NCBI RefSeq assembly: GCF_963675165.1
Contig: NC_087379.1
Coordinates: 4,481,442-4,545,441 of the forward strand
Source: Halichondria panicea
Taxonomy: Eukaryota; Porifera; Demospongiae; Suberitida; Halichondriidae
Direction: 5' to 3'
Length of the DNA stretch: 64,000 nt
In this document: piece by piece, positions 23,877-34,221 of the stretch
How positions within the stretch are numbered: position 1 is the stretch's first letter
Layout of the letters: the number at the start of each line of letters is the position of its first letter
Notes under the pieces: model-generated
The model's database searches: none
Told to the model about the DNA's origin: nothing
The model's input: the letters and a program-made list of their open reading frames with translations, nothing else
Made by a program: the position numbers and the translations under genes

Positions 23877-25022
23877 ATGCAATTCATCGTTCTTTCCTCA
23901 TTTCTGTTTATGCTGGGCATTGCCCACGCAGAGATTGTCATGTCTCCAACAGATACGGCTATCTCCACAATCAACAAGGCTGCAAAACTAGCATCAACCA
24001 TGACAACTACCGGCACTCGAGCCAGGAGATCCGTAAATCTCAGACGACTATCCACTGAAGACTTCAATCAATGTCAAACAATAGCTAATAGGGTTGTCTG
24101 TGAGACTGGCCTTCAGGAGGACCTTTACACTCTGGCACTGGAATGCCAGCAGCAAGACACCGCTACCGTAGCTCAGTTTGCTTGTGGAATCAATAATGAG
24201 AATGGTCTATACTGCGGTCAGGGATTGGAGATAAGCCAACAGTTTGAAGAAGAAGCATCGTCCAATTGCCGATCGCTTTCATCTTGCTCATCCAGCTGTC
24301 GAAACTCGATCACCCGTATTCGAGACCAACTAGGCTGTTGTTCTAGTCACTGGACAAATTTGTTAGCTGGCAGCCGAACAAACCTTGATGGGGCATTCTG
24401 GTCAGTTTGTGGTGTGAGCACAGGTGAACTGTGCCCTATCCCAACATACAACTCCACCGTTACATCCCGATTTTGTACACTAGCCGAAACCAGTCGAATC
24501 CTCTTCTCTCGCCGATGCATGCAGAATACATCAGGAATAACAGTTGAAACGCTTGCTAACACTACTGGCTGTGGAGGAGTAGCCAAGATCCATGTCGAAG
24601 TATGCAGTGTCGATTCCGATGGAAGTTTCTGCAGTCTAAAAACTAATCAAAGGACTTTAACAAACATGGCCGAAAACTGTGCACAAAATGTAGTCTCTGG
24701 AAGTGGTTGTTCTTTTGCATGCAGATCTTCCATGATAGCATTTCGTAACGAGTTTGGATGCTGTATCAACAGTCTTTTCAATGGTACTACCATTCGAGTT
24801 GCTCCTATATCAGGCGCAAATCAAGTACTTCGATTCTTCACCAACAGTTTCTGGTCGAGATGCAATGTTTCTCCTCCTGGTACATGTGAGAGCCTTCTGT
24901 TGTCTCCCAATATTAGGGACAATGGAGGAGTCAATATTAGGGACAATGGAGGAGTCAAGACCAGTGGTGTGATCAGTGTTACATTGGTGCTGATAGTTGC
25001 ACTAGCTGCTTTGTTCCTTTGA
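23877..25022 (+). CDS. Secreted cysteine-rich two-repeat protein with C-terminal anchor, gene 1 (381 aa)
   Basis: Intronless. Residues 1-18 form a signal peptide ([18 protein letters not shown]). RARR at 48-51 is a likely furin site. Two homologous cysteine-rich repeats follow, roughly residues 63-195 and 200-350. Each has an early cysteine pair, a C-x3-C helix leading into LGCC or FGCC (C154-C155 in repeat 1), and an FWS-x-C closing segment ([26 protein letters not shown]). Several N-x-S/T sites are present. The tail after KTSG is hydrophobic to the last residue, as in GPI-anchored proteins, although a single membrane span is possible. The stalk holds a tandem 8-residue duplication (NIRDNGGV twice) not found in genes 2 and 3. 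The start is fixed by the TATA box and signal peptide. I do not recognise the family; a surface or defence role is only a guess. It lies outside any complete NCKAP1 gene, unlike genes 2 and 3. Confidence 0.85.
   Translation: MQFIVLSSFLFMLGIAHAEIVMSPTDTAISTINKAAKLASTMTTTGTRARRSVNLRRLSTEDFNQCQTIANRVVCETGLQEDLYTLALECQQQDTATVAQFACGINNENGLYCGQGLEISQQFEEEASSNCRSLSSCSSSCRNSITRIRDQLGCCSSHWTNLLAGSRTNLDGAFWSVCGVSTGELCPIPTYNSTVTSRFCTLAETSRILFSRRCMQNTSGITVETLANTTGCGGVAKIHVEVCSVDSDGSFCSLKTNQRTLTNMAENCAQNVVSGSGCSFACRSSMIAFRNEFGCCINSLFNGTTIRVAPISGANQVLRFFTNSFWSRCNVSPPGTCESLLLSPNIRDNGGVNIRDNGGVKTSGVISVTLVLIVALAALFL
24909..24956 (+). repeat. Perfect 24-bp tandem duplication in gene 1 stalk
   Basis: Two identical 24-bp units (24909-24932 and 24933-24956) encode NIRDNGGV. 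Genes 2 and 3 have one unit. Confidence 0.97.
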
Positions 25023-25290
25023 GACACGAAAACAAAAGCTATAATTGTAAGAACTACACACTGTGTGTAAGAAACATTATTACATTACTAAAAATTGGTG
25101 CATAATTTGTATGACTTATTGACTGCATGATATTATCTGTTTTTGAACGGGCATACAAATACACGCTAGTTATTATTCCATGGACTCCATACACGCAGCT
25201 AAAGCAAGTCTCTGAATTTTGATGTTTCTATATTAACGTTTAGCCGTGACCAATAATTATAGGATTGCACATGTGACAAAAAGTATTATT

Positions 25291-25451
25291 TAGAACACAC
25301 CTAGCCAAGATTAAGTGTTTTTATTCTGTGTGCCGAGGATGGATTCGAGGTTAACGTGGTGCAAGACGCACAGCCGAGTGTGCATTACGTATCAAGAGTC
25401 CATTCGAGTGCACCAGCATTAAAATACGCGATTTTGGCTAGGTGTGTTCTA
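25291..25451. mobile_element. Short foldback MITE (tagaacacacctagcca), copy 1
   Basis: The left arm, tagaacacacctagccaa, is inverted at the right as ttggctaggtgtgttcta, about 161 bp. It is present at the equivalent place in copy 2 (47531-47690), so it is older than the duplication. Confidence 0.82.
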
Positions 25452-26174
25452 GTGCTGTCATGTGATCTCTAGCAGCCTGCCATTTGTACAGCTTGACTTG
25501 TTAAACCAGTGTTCTACCTAGCTACATTTGAATCAATTTCTCAATTTACTTGTATTGTTACTTAAAGCACACTTAATTAAGTGTGTGCATTAACAACTTA
25601 AAGCACACTTGTGTTATTTGAACCATGGTCAGATGACTAGGTGGAGATCATGAGATGAGCACTGTCAGTAATATATACTTGTAATATTGTTCTATTCCAG
25701 ATTATTATTATTATAAGCTGGGTTTATTCTGATTCAATAATTATCGTGAATTGGATTGGCTCTGGATGTGATGCAACCATGCAGAGCCGGTACACGGCCA
25801 ACTACCTCAAGATGGTTTATGGAGAGCAAATTAATGTGTGACTAGTCCCCAACTTTATATATGGATTCAAAAACAAAATACGATATTTGTTTATGCTTTA
25901 AATATCGTGATTCGAATGGGACTGCACCAGGCCCCAATTGGGTGATACAAAAATATACACGACATGATAGCTGCACGCATGCTCACATAAATAGCATTGG
26001 TTAGTACGGCAACATAAATTTCCATTAAGAGCAACCAACTATGTATATAACAGTCAGCTATATTCAGGGGGTACAATGCAGGTTTTTTGACTAATGGCGT
26101 GCCTCTAAAAGCCACGTCTTTTAGCTTTTGTTCACTTTTTGCTGCTTTAATGAAGCTTTAATATCAAAATCAAA

Positions 26175-26442
26175 TGAAAGCACTGCGGGTGCTGATGCCT
26201 CGGTGGAGATGCCAAAGCTACGTAACATAAAGCTACTAATAGCTTTTATACACACATTGATTATATCATAATAAATATAATTAATTTTGCTGCAAGCAAA
26301 CTCAAAGTGGGTAATGATCAACCATGATTGTTGTTAAAAACAATCGATGCCAAAAGTTCCAGTCTAAAATTAATGATCGATGCCATCAGCAGAGCTACTA
26401 CTCATAAAAAAGGGACCGAAACTTGCATATCTATAGCAATGA
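26175..26442 (+). repeat. Truncated family A end at the right edge of copy 1
   Basis: 'gggtgctgatgcctcggtgg' with the downstream block 'caaccatgattgttgttaaa' identifies family A. Homology between the duplication copies stops inside this repeat. Confidence 0.6.
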
Positions 26443-27208
26443 CGGGATGGTGTTCCCCTGATAACGGGAAAAAACAAAAAATGTTCATTGAATTTCTTGG
26501 CTAATCATGTTGATACAAAATGAGCTTCTAAGAGCTGTTCCATTTGGAATGCATTTAGAAATGAAGAATAAACTTAAAGGTGCAGAGTTCATTTCTTTAG
26601 GTTACACAGTATTGTCGTTCATATCAGCTAGTGGTACAACAGGTATGGCCCAGACGAGGTTGGCCACGCGTCATAATTTATTATCGAAGTTTTATGGAGG
26701 AATATGTGCACGGGGGAGAATATACAAAAAAAATATCGGCCAAAAACTGTACTCTTATAGCTAAGCTAAAGGACTATACAAACGCTCACAGCACTCCACA
26801 GTAGTTGTAAATCCAAACTATATCTTGTGACAATAGAAAGACAAGAGCGCAGTCATAGTCCAAATAACGACAAGAAACTTACATTGTGAGTGTTGTTGGC
26901 CCTGTCTTAAGGTTACGGTAAACAGTTTGCTCATGAATATTCATGATTTTCTTATAATGATTTTTGTGAAACTATAAGTGCCATAATAAAAGTTTGAAGC
27001 ACATACATGATACATATATTGGTGTAGTGGTAAAGTACTTCTTTCGAAACCATCTGAAAAGGAAATCCCTACAAGCTGCATTGCAAGGGCTCAAAAAAGA
27101 TCAACATTCGATCTGGTATTATGCTTCTTTTTTTTTGTCATTATGATGACATAATTATGTGATAAACATATTCAAGAATTTAATGGACAAAAGTAATAAA
27201 ATAAAAGC

Positions 27209-27277
27209 TATGTGTTGTAGTGTCCCATATCACGAGGGCTTTAGCCCGAGGGATGAGGGACACTATAACACATAGAT
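27209..27277. repeat. Foldback hairpin
   Basis: tatgtgttgtagtgtccc is inverted as gggacactataacacata about 30 bp away, with a second small stem (gggctttagccc) in the loop. Confidence 0.8.
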
Positions 27278-28007
27278 TACAAAAAATATAATTATCTATA
27301 TTAACTATATCTAAGCCGTTCCACGCTTTATTATTTTACGCTTTATTATTTCGTAAGTACATTAATCTTTCCATTGTGCTTTAGAAAGAACCAGAAAGCT
27401 CCTTAGGAACTTTACCCACAATCGCATCGGCGGTCTCCACATTGGGGCGAGCGAATGAGTCCCTATACCTAGTGATCAACATTGCAATTTCGTCTGTCAG
27501 TCTGTCTGTGATGGACTGGCACGATATTTGGTTTTGGTACTTATGATCCTTTACCTACAATTATTGCACAGGCATGTGCTTTATTATATATATATATACA
27601 TCAAGACACAGACACTCCTGTGGCAAGGCATGCCTGCAGCAGCTCACAGCAGTATTCGCATGCATGGATAGATATACATGTTTCTATATGTAATCTTTGG
27701 AATTCTACTTGTGCTTCACATTGTGTTTTAGAGCCATTTCCAAATCAATCTTGCAAGGGCAGCAAGATGAGAATTCAAGCAGCCTAGCTAGTATATTCCT
27801 CAATATTGCTCAAAACATAATTACATGCCCCTCTTCCCCTTACACAAAACTATATCATACTGTATAGTGGAAAATGCCCTTAGAAAAATGTTTCGTGGCT
27901 GTAATATTGCGTTTCAATGCCAAAAAACGAACACCCACCAACAAGCGTTGCATGTGCAAACGTATAAAATATACCAGTGCGCTAATTTTCGCCAAACAAT
28001 TTGTAAT

Positions 28008-28190
28008 ATGAAAGCACTACGGGTGCTGATGCCTCGGTGGAGGCACTAAAGCTTTACAACATGAAGCTATAATACTATATAGATCTAGCTATTAAATTAT
28101 CGCATGATGGTTGCTAAAAAGGATACAAAGTTCAAAGTCCATAAAATTAAATGCTGCTGAATGAAACAGCTATAAGTGCAGCTTTGCAGC
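28008..28190 (+). repeat. Family A left-end fragment
   Basis: 'gggtgctgatgcctcggtgg' and 'gatggttgctaaaaagga' match the left part of family A. A 'caggggcgtatagccggg' family E end follows at about 28198. No right ends were identified. Confidence 0.55.
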
Positions 28191-28369
28191 TACCAATCAG
28201 GGGCGTATAGCCGGGAATTGAGAGAGGGGTGCTGAACAAATTACCAGTGCGTGGATGGTGCGCCCCTAGAACATTTTCGCTGTTACATGTGCTCTGAGGT
28301 TGATTCTAACACAATCAGGCTAAAGAAATGTCTTAGCTAGATATAAGGAAAGTCAAGAGGAGTCAACCA

Positions 28370-28570
28370 AATGTTCAGTGATTCCATATGTGTCGAGGTG
28401 GCGACGAGTAAATTTGTCAATAGCTTCTGGGAATATATCTATGGAGATGCACCAGAGCAAGTCCTGTTCAGTTATAGACCCTCATTTGCCATCCTGCTTC
28501 TATTTTAGTCCACTGAAATATCTCTCAGAGGAACTACTACTTACTGCCATGTGCACAAAAAGTGTTTAGT
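28370..28570 (-). pseudogene. Fossil of hAT transposase C-terminal dimerisation region
   Basis: The minus strand reads SSSSERYFSGLK, an in-frame stop, a few residues, a second stop, then ITEQDLLWCISIDIFPEAID and KFTRRH. The order SER-x-FS-x-LK followed by a 'Q-x-L-x3-L-x-SI' helix is the conserved dimerisation segment of hAT-type transposases (ZMYM1-like group). Two in-frame stops show it is dead. Weak open segments continue upstream to about 29000. Confidence 0.45.
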
Positions 28571-29025
28571 ACTGCAATTAAATCTGCTTAACCTATCAGG
28601 TTCAGCTTGTGAAACAGCAGTATAGGACAGGATGGCAAGCCACTTTTTCAGTTGCAGTGTTAGTGCTGCTCTGTGGATTGCGCTCAACTGAAAAGTACTC
28701 AAACAGTGACATAGTGGTGATAGCTAAACAGTCTGCAACTCTGTAGGGGACCTGGTCTGGCTTTAGCCATGCGGCTTTGCGCATGCATGTGCACTGGATG
28801 CACTGGAATAGATAGTTGGAGGCAGAGAAGGTATGACATCCGCGAGTCGATATAGTAAGTGCATAAAACTGACAGTCCCTGGAAGTGTTTTATGCACCCT
28901 GCACATTCCTTACTATATGGGTCAAAGTTCCATAGCGCATCAAACAAAGTGCTACTCATGGCAACTCCATGCAGCATCCCTCCTAAAGTTGAAACCACAG
29001 GTTGATTAAGCTGATGGCAATTAAT

Positions 29026-29395
29026 AACCTAGATCGAACTGTACACGAATCAGACTCCTGGCAACTATAAACAGCTCACTGCTTGTGCATTGGCAGGTAA
29101 CTCACAATTGAACTTTGACCCACGATAGAAATGTGGTGTATAAACACTTCCTGCGACTCGCAAATGTCGTACCTCCTCTGAATTGGAGGTGGAGCTTACT
29201 GGACTAGATAGTTGGAAATGGAGTTCAAGTTGATAATAGTGTGCTAATTATAATTCTAGTACAATATCCGCAAGTCGCAGGGCACCATAATTATTCTTTG
29301 ATCTGGGTCAAAGTTCAATTGAGTGTTACCTGCCAAACACAAGCACTGAGCTAATTATAGCTGCCAAGAGTGTTTCGTGCAGTTTGATCTAGGTT
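29026..29395. mobile_element. MITE with ~100-bp terminal inverted repeats
   Basis: The left arm, aacctagatcgaactg..., is inverted at the right as ...cagtttgatctaggtt. Arm matches extend through 'ttgaactttgaccca', giving TIRs of about 100 bp in a 370-bp element. No clear target duplication is visible, so the superfamily is open (MULE-like by TIR length). Confidence 0.72.
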
Positions 29396-29789
29396 TTGCT
29401 ATCAGTACTTACTTAATTGGAGTATTAGATATAAAGGAAGAGGGATTGGAAACGCTTACATGACTGCTAGTGAAAACGTTACTTCCGCTAAACCATGCGT
29501 ACTGCCAATATTGTTGAAAGTGAACAGTACACTTCTTAGTGAAACCCTGCTTAGTCGACACAGTAGAGCCATATCAAAAGTCATAGCAAGTAGGAGGTGA
29601 TAGTTACTGGTGATGAAGATGCAGTAAAAGTGAGATTAATAGACAGTATTTTTTTATGTAAAAAATCACTTTGTGTAATTTTCCAGGCTTTCATGAATCT
29701 TTCCTCAGACCAAATTAAGCCAACTCTAGGCCTACTCATTCATATAAATGGCTTAAATAATGTATAAGGTTGTGTTATTGGTTCTTTTC

Positions 29790-30335
29790 AGAATAGTGCG
29801 TAGCAAAACTTGTCCATAGAGTATTGCTACTCTACTTAGTAGTTAGCTCTGCACTAGAACGCCAGATGTTGGTAGCTGCAAGAGTGAGAAGAGAGCTGCA
29901 AGGCTGTATATGCAGCAGCAATTAGACTTTGGACTTTTGGTATTCTTTTTAGCAACAATCATGGTCGATCGTTTCCCAATCTTTGGGTTTCTCTGTGATT
30001 ATGCCAATGCTCATCATGATAATTATCTGTGTACTGGTATTAGCAATAGCTAGTAGTTTTATGTTAGGTAGTTTTGACATATCCACCGAGGCATCAGCTA
30101 ATACTACTTAAGTGACATTCCAAGTTTTAAACAAACCTAACTATATAGAAAATGAAACATTATTTTGCAAACCCACAAATTGCAATCCAAGAAAACGTGA
30201 CTAGAAGCATATAGAAACTCTTGCTTGCACTTTATTTATCATTGAGCAGCTGTAGCAGTCAACGCACACAGACAGACGGACACACCGTAGCACTATACCG
30301 TATACTTTGCTGTGCATGCGCAACCGAGGCATAAT
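29790..30335. mobile_element. Rearranged family A copies left of duplication copy 2
   Basis: 29790-30100 matches the inverted copy at 6110-6420 ('ctactctacttagtagttag', ending 'ccaccgaggcat'). 30170-30335 is a right half in the other orientation, ending 'gcgcaaccgaggcat'. Confidence 0.6.
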
Positions 30336-30374
30336 TAAATTTTCCCAAAAGCGTCTACTTACCGTATACCGTAT

Positions 30375-30570
30375 TACTAGAATATTTTGCTGGTGAAAAA
30401 CCTTTGCAAATGAGCCAAATGAGCAGAAAATGTGACCCTTTGCGATCTAAATATTGTGTTTTGGCAAGGATCGTGTGTATTTACAAGTAATAATTTAGGT
30501 TTTGCGGATTTTATTGTTGCGAATTGATCAACCATCGCAAAGTTCGCAAATGTTTGATGCTCGCAAAAAA
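30375..30570. repeat. Family M repeat
   Basis: 'aaaacctttgcaaatgagcc' and 'atttgatgctcgcaaaa'-type sequence match 15240-15425 and 485-655. Confidence 0.55.
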
Positions 30571-30571
30571 G

Positions 30572-30778
30572 TAGCGCGAAATTTTCGAGGCACTTATATT
30601 TTGTGGATTGGCCTCTAAAAGTATTTCGTTGCACAATGTTCGCGGAATGACTGCTTACCGGAAGCCACGCCTTTAAATGTTTGCACGTAATTCTAATTAA
30701 AGAACAATTTTCGTGGACTTAATTTTCGTGTAGGATTGCTAACCCACGAAATCTGCGAAAATTTTGCGCTATACGGTA
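30572..30778. mobile_element. MITE family C, second copy
   Basis: Starts tagcgcgaaattttcgagg, ends ttttgcgctatacggta. Its interior is collinear with 4110-4348. It directly abuts the next element. Confidence 0.72.
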
Positions 30779-30780
30779 TA

Positions 30781-31199
30781 CAGTAGACTCTCGCTATTCC
30801 GGCTCTCTGAAGTACGGCCACCTCGATATACCGGCCATTTGGCTTGGCACGGAATTCTAGCTATATGTTTACTGCACAAAACTCACCCTGAAGTATGGCC
30901 ACTCGCTATTCCGTTTACCGGCCAGTGCTGGCTGTCCCAAACAAGGTTTTCAATGTAATTTTATACATGCATTACGGCCAGATATGATGTTTTGGGTGTG
31001 GTTTAGCAAATAAAATTGGATTGCACTTAAATAGAGAACAGAATGATTCATTATCCTCGAGACAAGAACCGAAAAATTAGTCATTAGGTTCGAGGTAAGG
31101 TTGTTTTTAAGCCGCGGCTATTTCCCCAAATACAGCCACTTTGCTATTCCGGCCAAGCAGCATGGTCCCAAGGGTGACCGGATTAACGAGAGTCTACTG
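30781..31199. mobile_element. Pogo/Tigger-like MITE (cagtagactctcg termini)
   Basis: cagtagactctcgctattcc at the left is inverted at the right as ...ttaacgagagtctactg. Internal 'accggcca' blocks are repeated. A related element lies at 50539-50880. CAGT-type ends with imperfect internal repeats suggest Tc1/mariner-pogo derivatives. It sits exactly at the left edge of duplication copy 2. Confidence 0.68.
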
Positions 31200-31224
31200 C
31201 ACTACTTTTCAGGAATGTACTCAC

Positions 31225-32327
31225 TTTTTTTCAAGAATTTCAATGTGGGTTTTTTCCTCCCAGCATATCAGGTTGTGATACTTTCTTTTATAGTTTTCTC
31301 TTGAAAGCTTCTCTTGAATGTATCTTTCGTCCAACTCTTCCATAATTCTTTCCTCGAATTTCTTTTTACTTGCAGCATACCCGAATTCATGTTCTTGATG
31401 TGAATACTTGAACTGGCTGGTAATCTGTGGTCTGCTCATGAGGGTTGAATGAGGTGAGGGCAAGAGGGTAGGGTGTAAGCCATGTGCATTACGGCTTTCT
31501 TCAGGAAATTGAACACCAGGTGGTTGATAATATCCCACTCTAGGATTGAAACACTGTAGCGTGCAGAGATGATGTGATTACTTATAGTATACATGTACAG
31601 TGATAGGTAAATTCTGAGTAGACTCAGTGTAGTGTAGTGTACACATTAAATGTTATTCATAGGCTTTACTGGGAACAAACAGTTCCCATAAAATCTAGTA
31701 CATGTAGTTCATGCATTGGGGCATCCCCAGGGGATTAGTTTACTCTATAGAATGCAAGGTTGTTGCCTGGATATCTATACTACACAACAAGTATGAATGC
31801 ACAGTCAATTATTGTCAACAGATGTTTCCAGGTACCACTTACTTGGCTTAATGACTGTTGATAGTGACTGGGCCACTGTTGCCAAGTTGAAACACTTAAA
31901 TTACTTGTTTGCGGATTCAGTTGACTTCTATCCAGCTCTATATACAAATCAAGTCATACAATTATAGGCAAAAAATTCAAACCTACCTTTTCGTAAAGAT
32001 GTCAACAAATTATTGAAACGCATATGCTCTTCTCTATTATGAGCATAAGTACACATTTCCAGTCTGCAATTTGCGCCCTTACACATTGCAACACCAGTAA
32101 GTTTTTGAAGGAATTTTGTGCTCCTGGTGGGAAACGGTCGAATTAAGGAAACGAATTTCGTTCCATTCCACTGAACATATTCTTTGTGTCCTGTGTCTGA
32201 GAATTTGTGGCCTTGTTTATCTTCGCATTTGTAATCCCAGCAATGCTTGAATACGTTCATTTTTCGCTAGACACTTCTTGCACACAAATCCTTCTTGTGC
32301 TTTATTCATGCCAGCTCTCGTAGCCAT
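31225..32327 (-). pseudogene. HELZ-like CCCH zinc-finger gene, 5' fragment, copy 2 (frameshifted)
   Basis: Exon 1 spans 32327 to 31987. Relative to copy 1 it has an extra base near 32233, so the frame from the MATRAGMNKAQ start ends early, and the finger (CKGANCRLEMCTYAH) is read only from a different frame. The next exon (about 31225-31560) is uninterrupted here. It includes GYYQPPGVQFPEE, a proline/histidine-rich linker and KLSRENYKRKYHNLICWEEK, and ends at an AAAAA|gtgagt donor. No helicase core follows. Different lesions in the two copies suggest both are non-functional, or that indel sequencing errors are present. Confidence 0.58.
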
Positions 32328-32903
32328 TTCTGGTGAGGATTTTCTTCGGAATTAGACAACCTTCTGTATCATGAAATTAAAATCATATCTATAGAGATCT
32401 AATTCTACCTAGACGTCTAGATCTAGTCTGAAAATAGATGTCTACATAAACTCACAGTCGACGCCATGTCAAATGACACATTAATCTCGTATATAAACCT
32501 ACTGCCAGTATAATTATATAGATCTAGATACTGACAGGAGCAACTTATGAGGCTCCTGATACTGGCTATTAGATCTTTAGAATAGTCAGATCTGTATACA
32601 TAATTGTGTCATATGAACTAGAATTTATAGTAGCCACAATAGCCTGAAGGTAAGATGTAGATAATAGATCTAGATCTAGCAGATAATACCTTTATACAGT
32701 AGATAAAAGGTTACCTTATAGAGCTGCTGTGAAGTGGAAATGGAAAGGTAACATCTGGAACTTAACTATAGCTATAGATATACATATTACCTGTACCTGC
32801 ACCTGATAATTCACTTACAAGGTCAAGAATTACAAATTATATCGTGACAAGTAGAACTGGTAAAGGATCACCCATGTTTAAAACGAGAAGTTAAGCATTC
32901 CTT

Positions 32904-33107
32904 TCACCTCCTTGTCTTCTCAGCTCCGTACAGGAGGTAAATGAAGCCATTTTTTCTACAAAAGACTTGCCTCATGTCTAGCAAAGAAATGGGACCAATC
33001 ATATCATATAGCTCCACCATGTCTAGGTTATGCTGCCGCTTGACGTTCTCGCTCCTCCGCTCGGCTATCAATGCATACGTGGTGCAAAATCGAGCCATGG
33101 CCATGCC
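32904..33107 (-). CDS. Conserved small ORF/exon of unknown function, copy 2
   Basis: Same frame, acceptor-like start and stop as 9868-10071, with a single Arg-to-Gly change near the end (LLYGAEK). The intact frame against indel-rich flanks is the main argument for coding. No family was recognised. Confidence 0.4.
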   Translation of the reverse strand, partial: GMAMARFCTTYALIAERRSENVKRQHNLDMVELYDMIGPISLLDMRQVFCRKNGFIYLLYGAEKTRR

Positions 33108-34103
33108 CTAAAGCAACCACCTAATTAGTATGAACTTGGCCAACTCAGAACTTAATCTCTGTATAATACCCTCAACTTTATTATTTTTTTAACTCTTAGT
33201 ATTGTCTGGAATTTAATATCGCGTGCATGCATGCTGCAAAAAGGCTGTTAATATTTTGCAAAAATTAAATCCGCAAAAACTTTTCTAACGAAAGTTTTTA
33301 TACCCTCGAAATATACCCGCTATATATGAAGTTAAAAAAGCGATTTGCGGCTGGTGATGCACCCCAATGCTTTTAATATAAAAGTTTTAGCCATGCATAT
33401 GCCAAGTGTTTGGTCCAATTTAGAATGGTGACGACATGTGTTGTGATGATCCTCTAATCGCTTCCATTGTCACTTTTGTGTGCTCCCAGCGATCCACTCT
33501 AAACGATCAGCGACAGTGTTGAAGGCTGTAGTACATCGTTTGCTATACTAAAGCTTAAGACATTACAGTATATGTGTTGCATCAAACTATATAATAGCCC
33601 CTAAAACTAATTGCAGACTTCTCTGACTGGGGGTTCAGCTTGATATCTTCCAATGGACACAACATGTTTGGGTCGTGCAAGTGATATGTTATATACTGTA
33701 AGTGTTGTACCTGATAGAGAACGATCATGATGCACACCTATTTGACCAGCTCACTCACTGTTGCCACACTGTTTTATATTATTGTGCAAAATGATTTTTC
33801 TATATAAATCTAGCTAAAGCAATTGCCAAACCTATAGCTAGCCATATTATTTTGCAATTTCATAAATCGTAATCCAAGAAAACATGACTAGATCTAGCTA
33901 GAATTTAAGGATTGAATCAGTGGACCAAAGTGGCCAACTTGAATATTTAGAATTTTAGCACTGTGACTGATCCAAAGTGAAGTGACTGACGCTCTAGATG
34001 GTTTGGCAATTGCTAATCCATGATCTCTAGAACTGAAACTCCTAGCTTTACACAGACACGCCCTTATCTTGCTGCGCATGCGCACCCAAGGCACAATTAG
34101 TGG

Positions 34104-34112
34104 TATAAAAGG
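34104..34112 (+). promoter_or_regulatory. TATA box of TRIM-NHL-like gene, copy 2
   Basis: tataaaagg lies 110 bp before the ATG at 34222, just downstream of a diverged family A right end (about 33840-34098). Confidence 0.6.
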
Positions 34113-34221
34113 ACTCAGACTGGATACATGAATGCCCAATTTCTGTTCTCGACTCATCTCTCATGCATGCATTGTGAGTTTAATAATAGTTTGATGTGCA
34201 TGACCTGTATCTAACTACTAT

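Larger units (their letters stand above)
7490..26442 (+). repeat. Segmental duplication, copy 1 (direct, ~19 kb)
   Basis: Homologous in order and orientation to 31197-48528. Homology starts near 'cttttcagga' (7497 versus 31207) and ends near 'gcatatctatagca' (about 26442 versus 48528). The offset drifts from about 23.7 kb at the left edge to 23.0 kb over the TRIM and NCKAP1 genes and 22.3 kb over the cysteine-rich gene, because of copy-specific insertions and deletions. It contains the HELZ-like fragment, the orphan ORF, the TRIM-NHL gene, NCKAP1 exons 10-27 and a cysteine-rich gene. An uncollapsed haplotype is an alternative explanation. Confidence 0.9.
26443..31196. other. Spacer between duplication copies
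   Basis: Not shared with the copies. It contains a repeat block (about 26815-26925) also found at 49580-49675, a foldback, a hAT fossil and stacked MITEs. No intact gene is seen. The 85-codon ORF at 26507 has no splice context or homology I can support. Confidence 0.6.

Noticed and set aside
24347-24586. Antisense ORFs inside the cysteine-rich genes (also at 46615 and 51921)
   Set aside because: Shadows of the plus-strand coding sequence; no start context or splice sites of their own.
26507-26764. 85-codon plus ORF in the spacer
   Set aside because: Isolated, no signal peptide, domain or promoter; chance ORF in AT-rich DNA is as likely.
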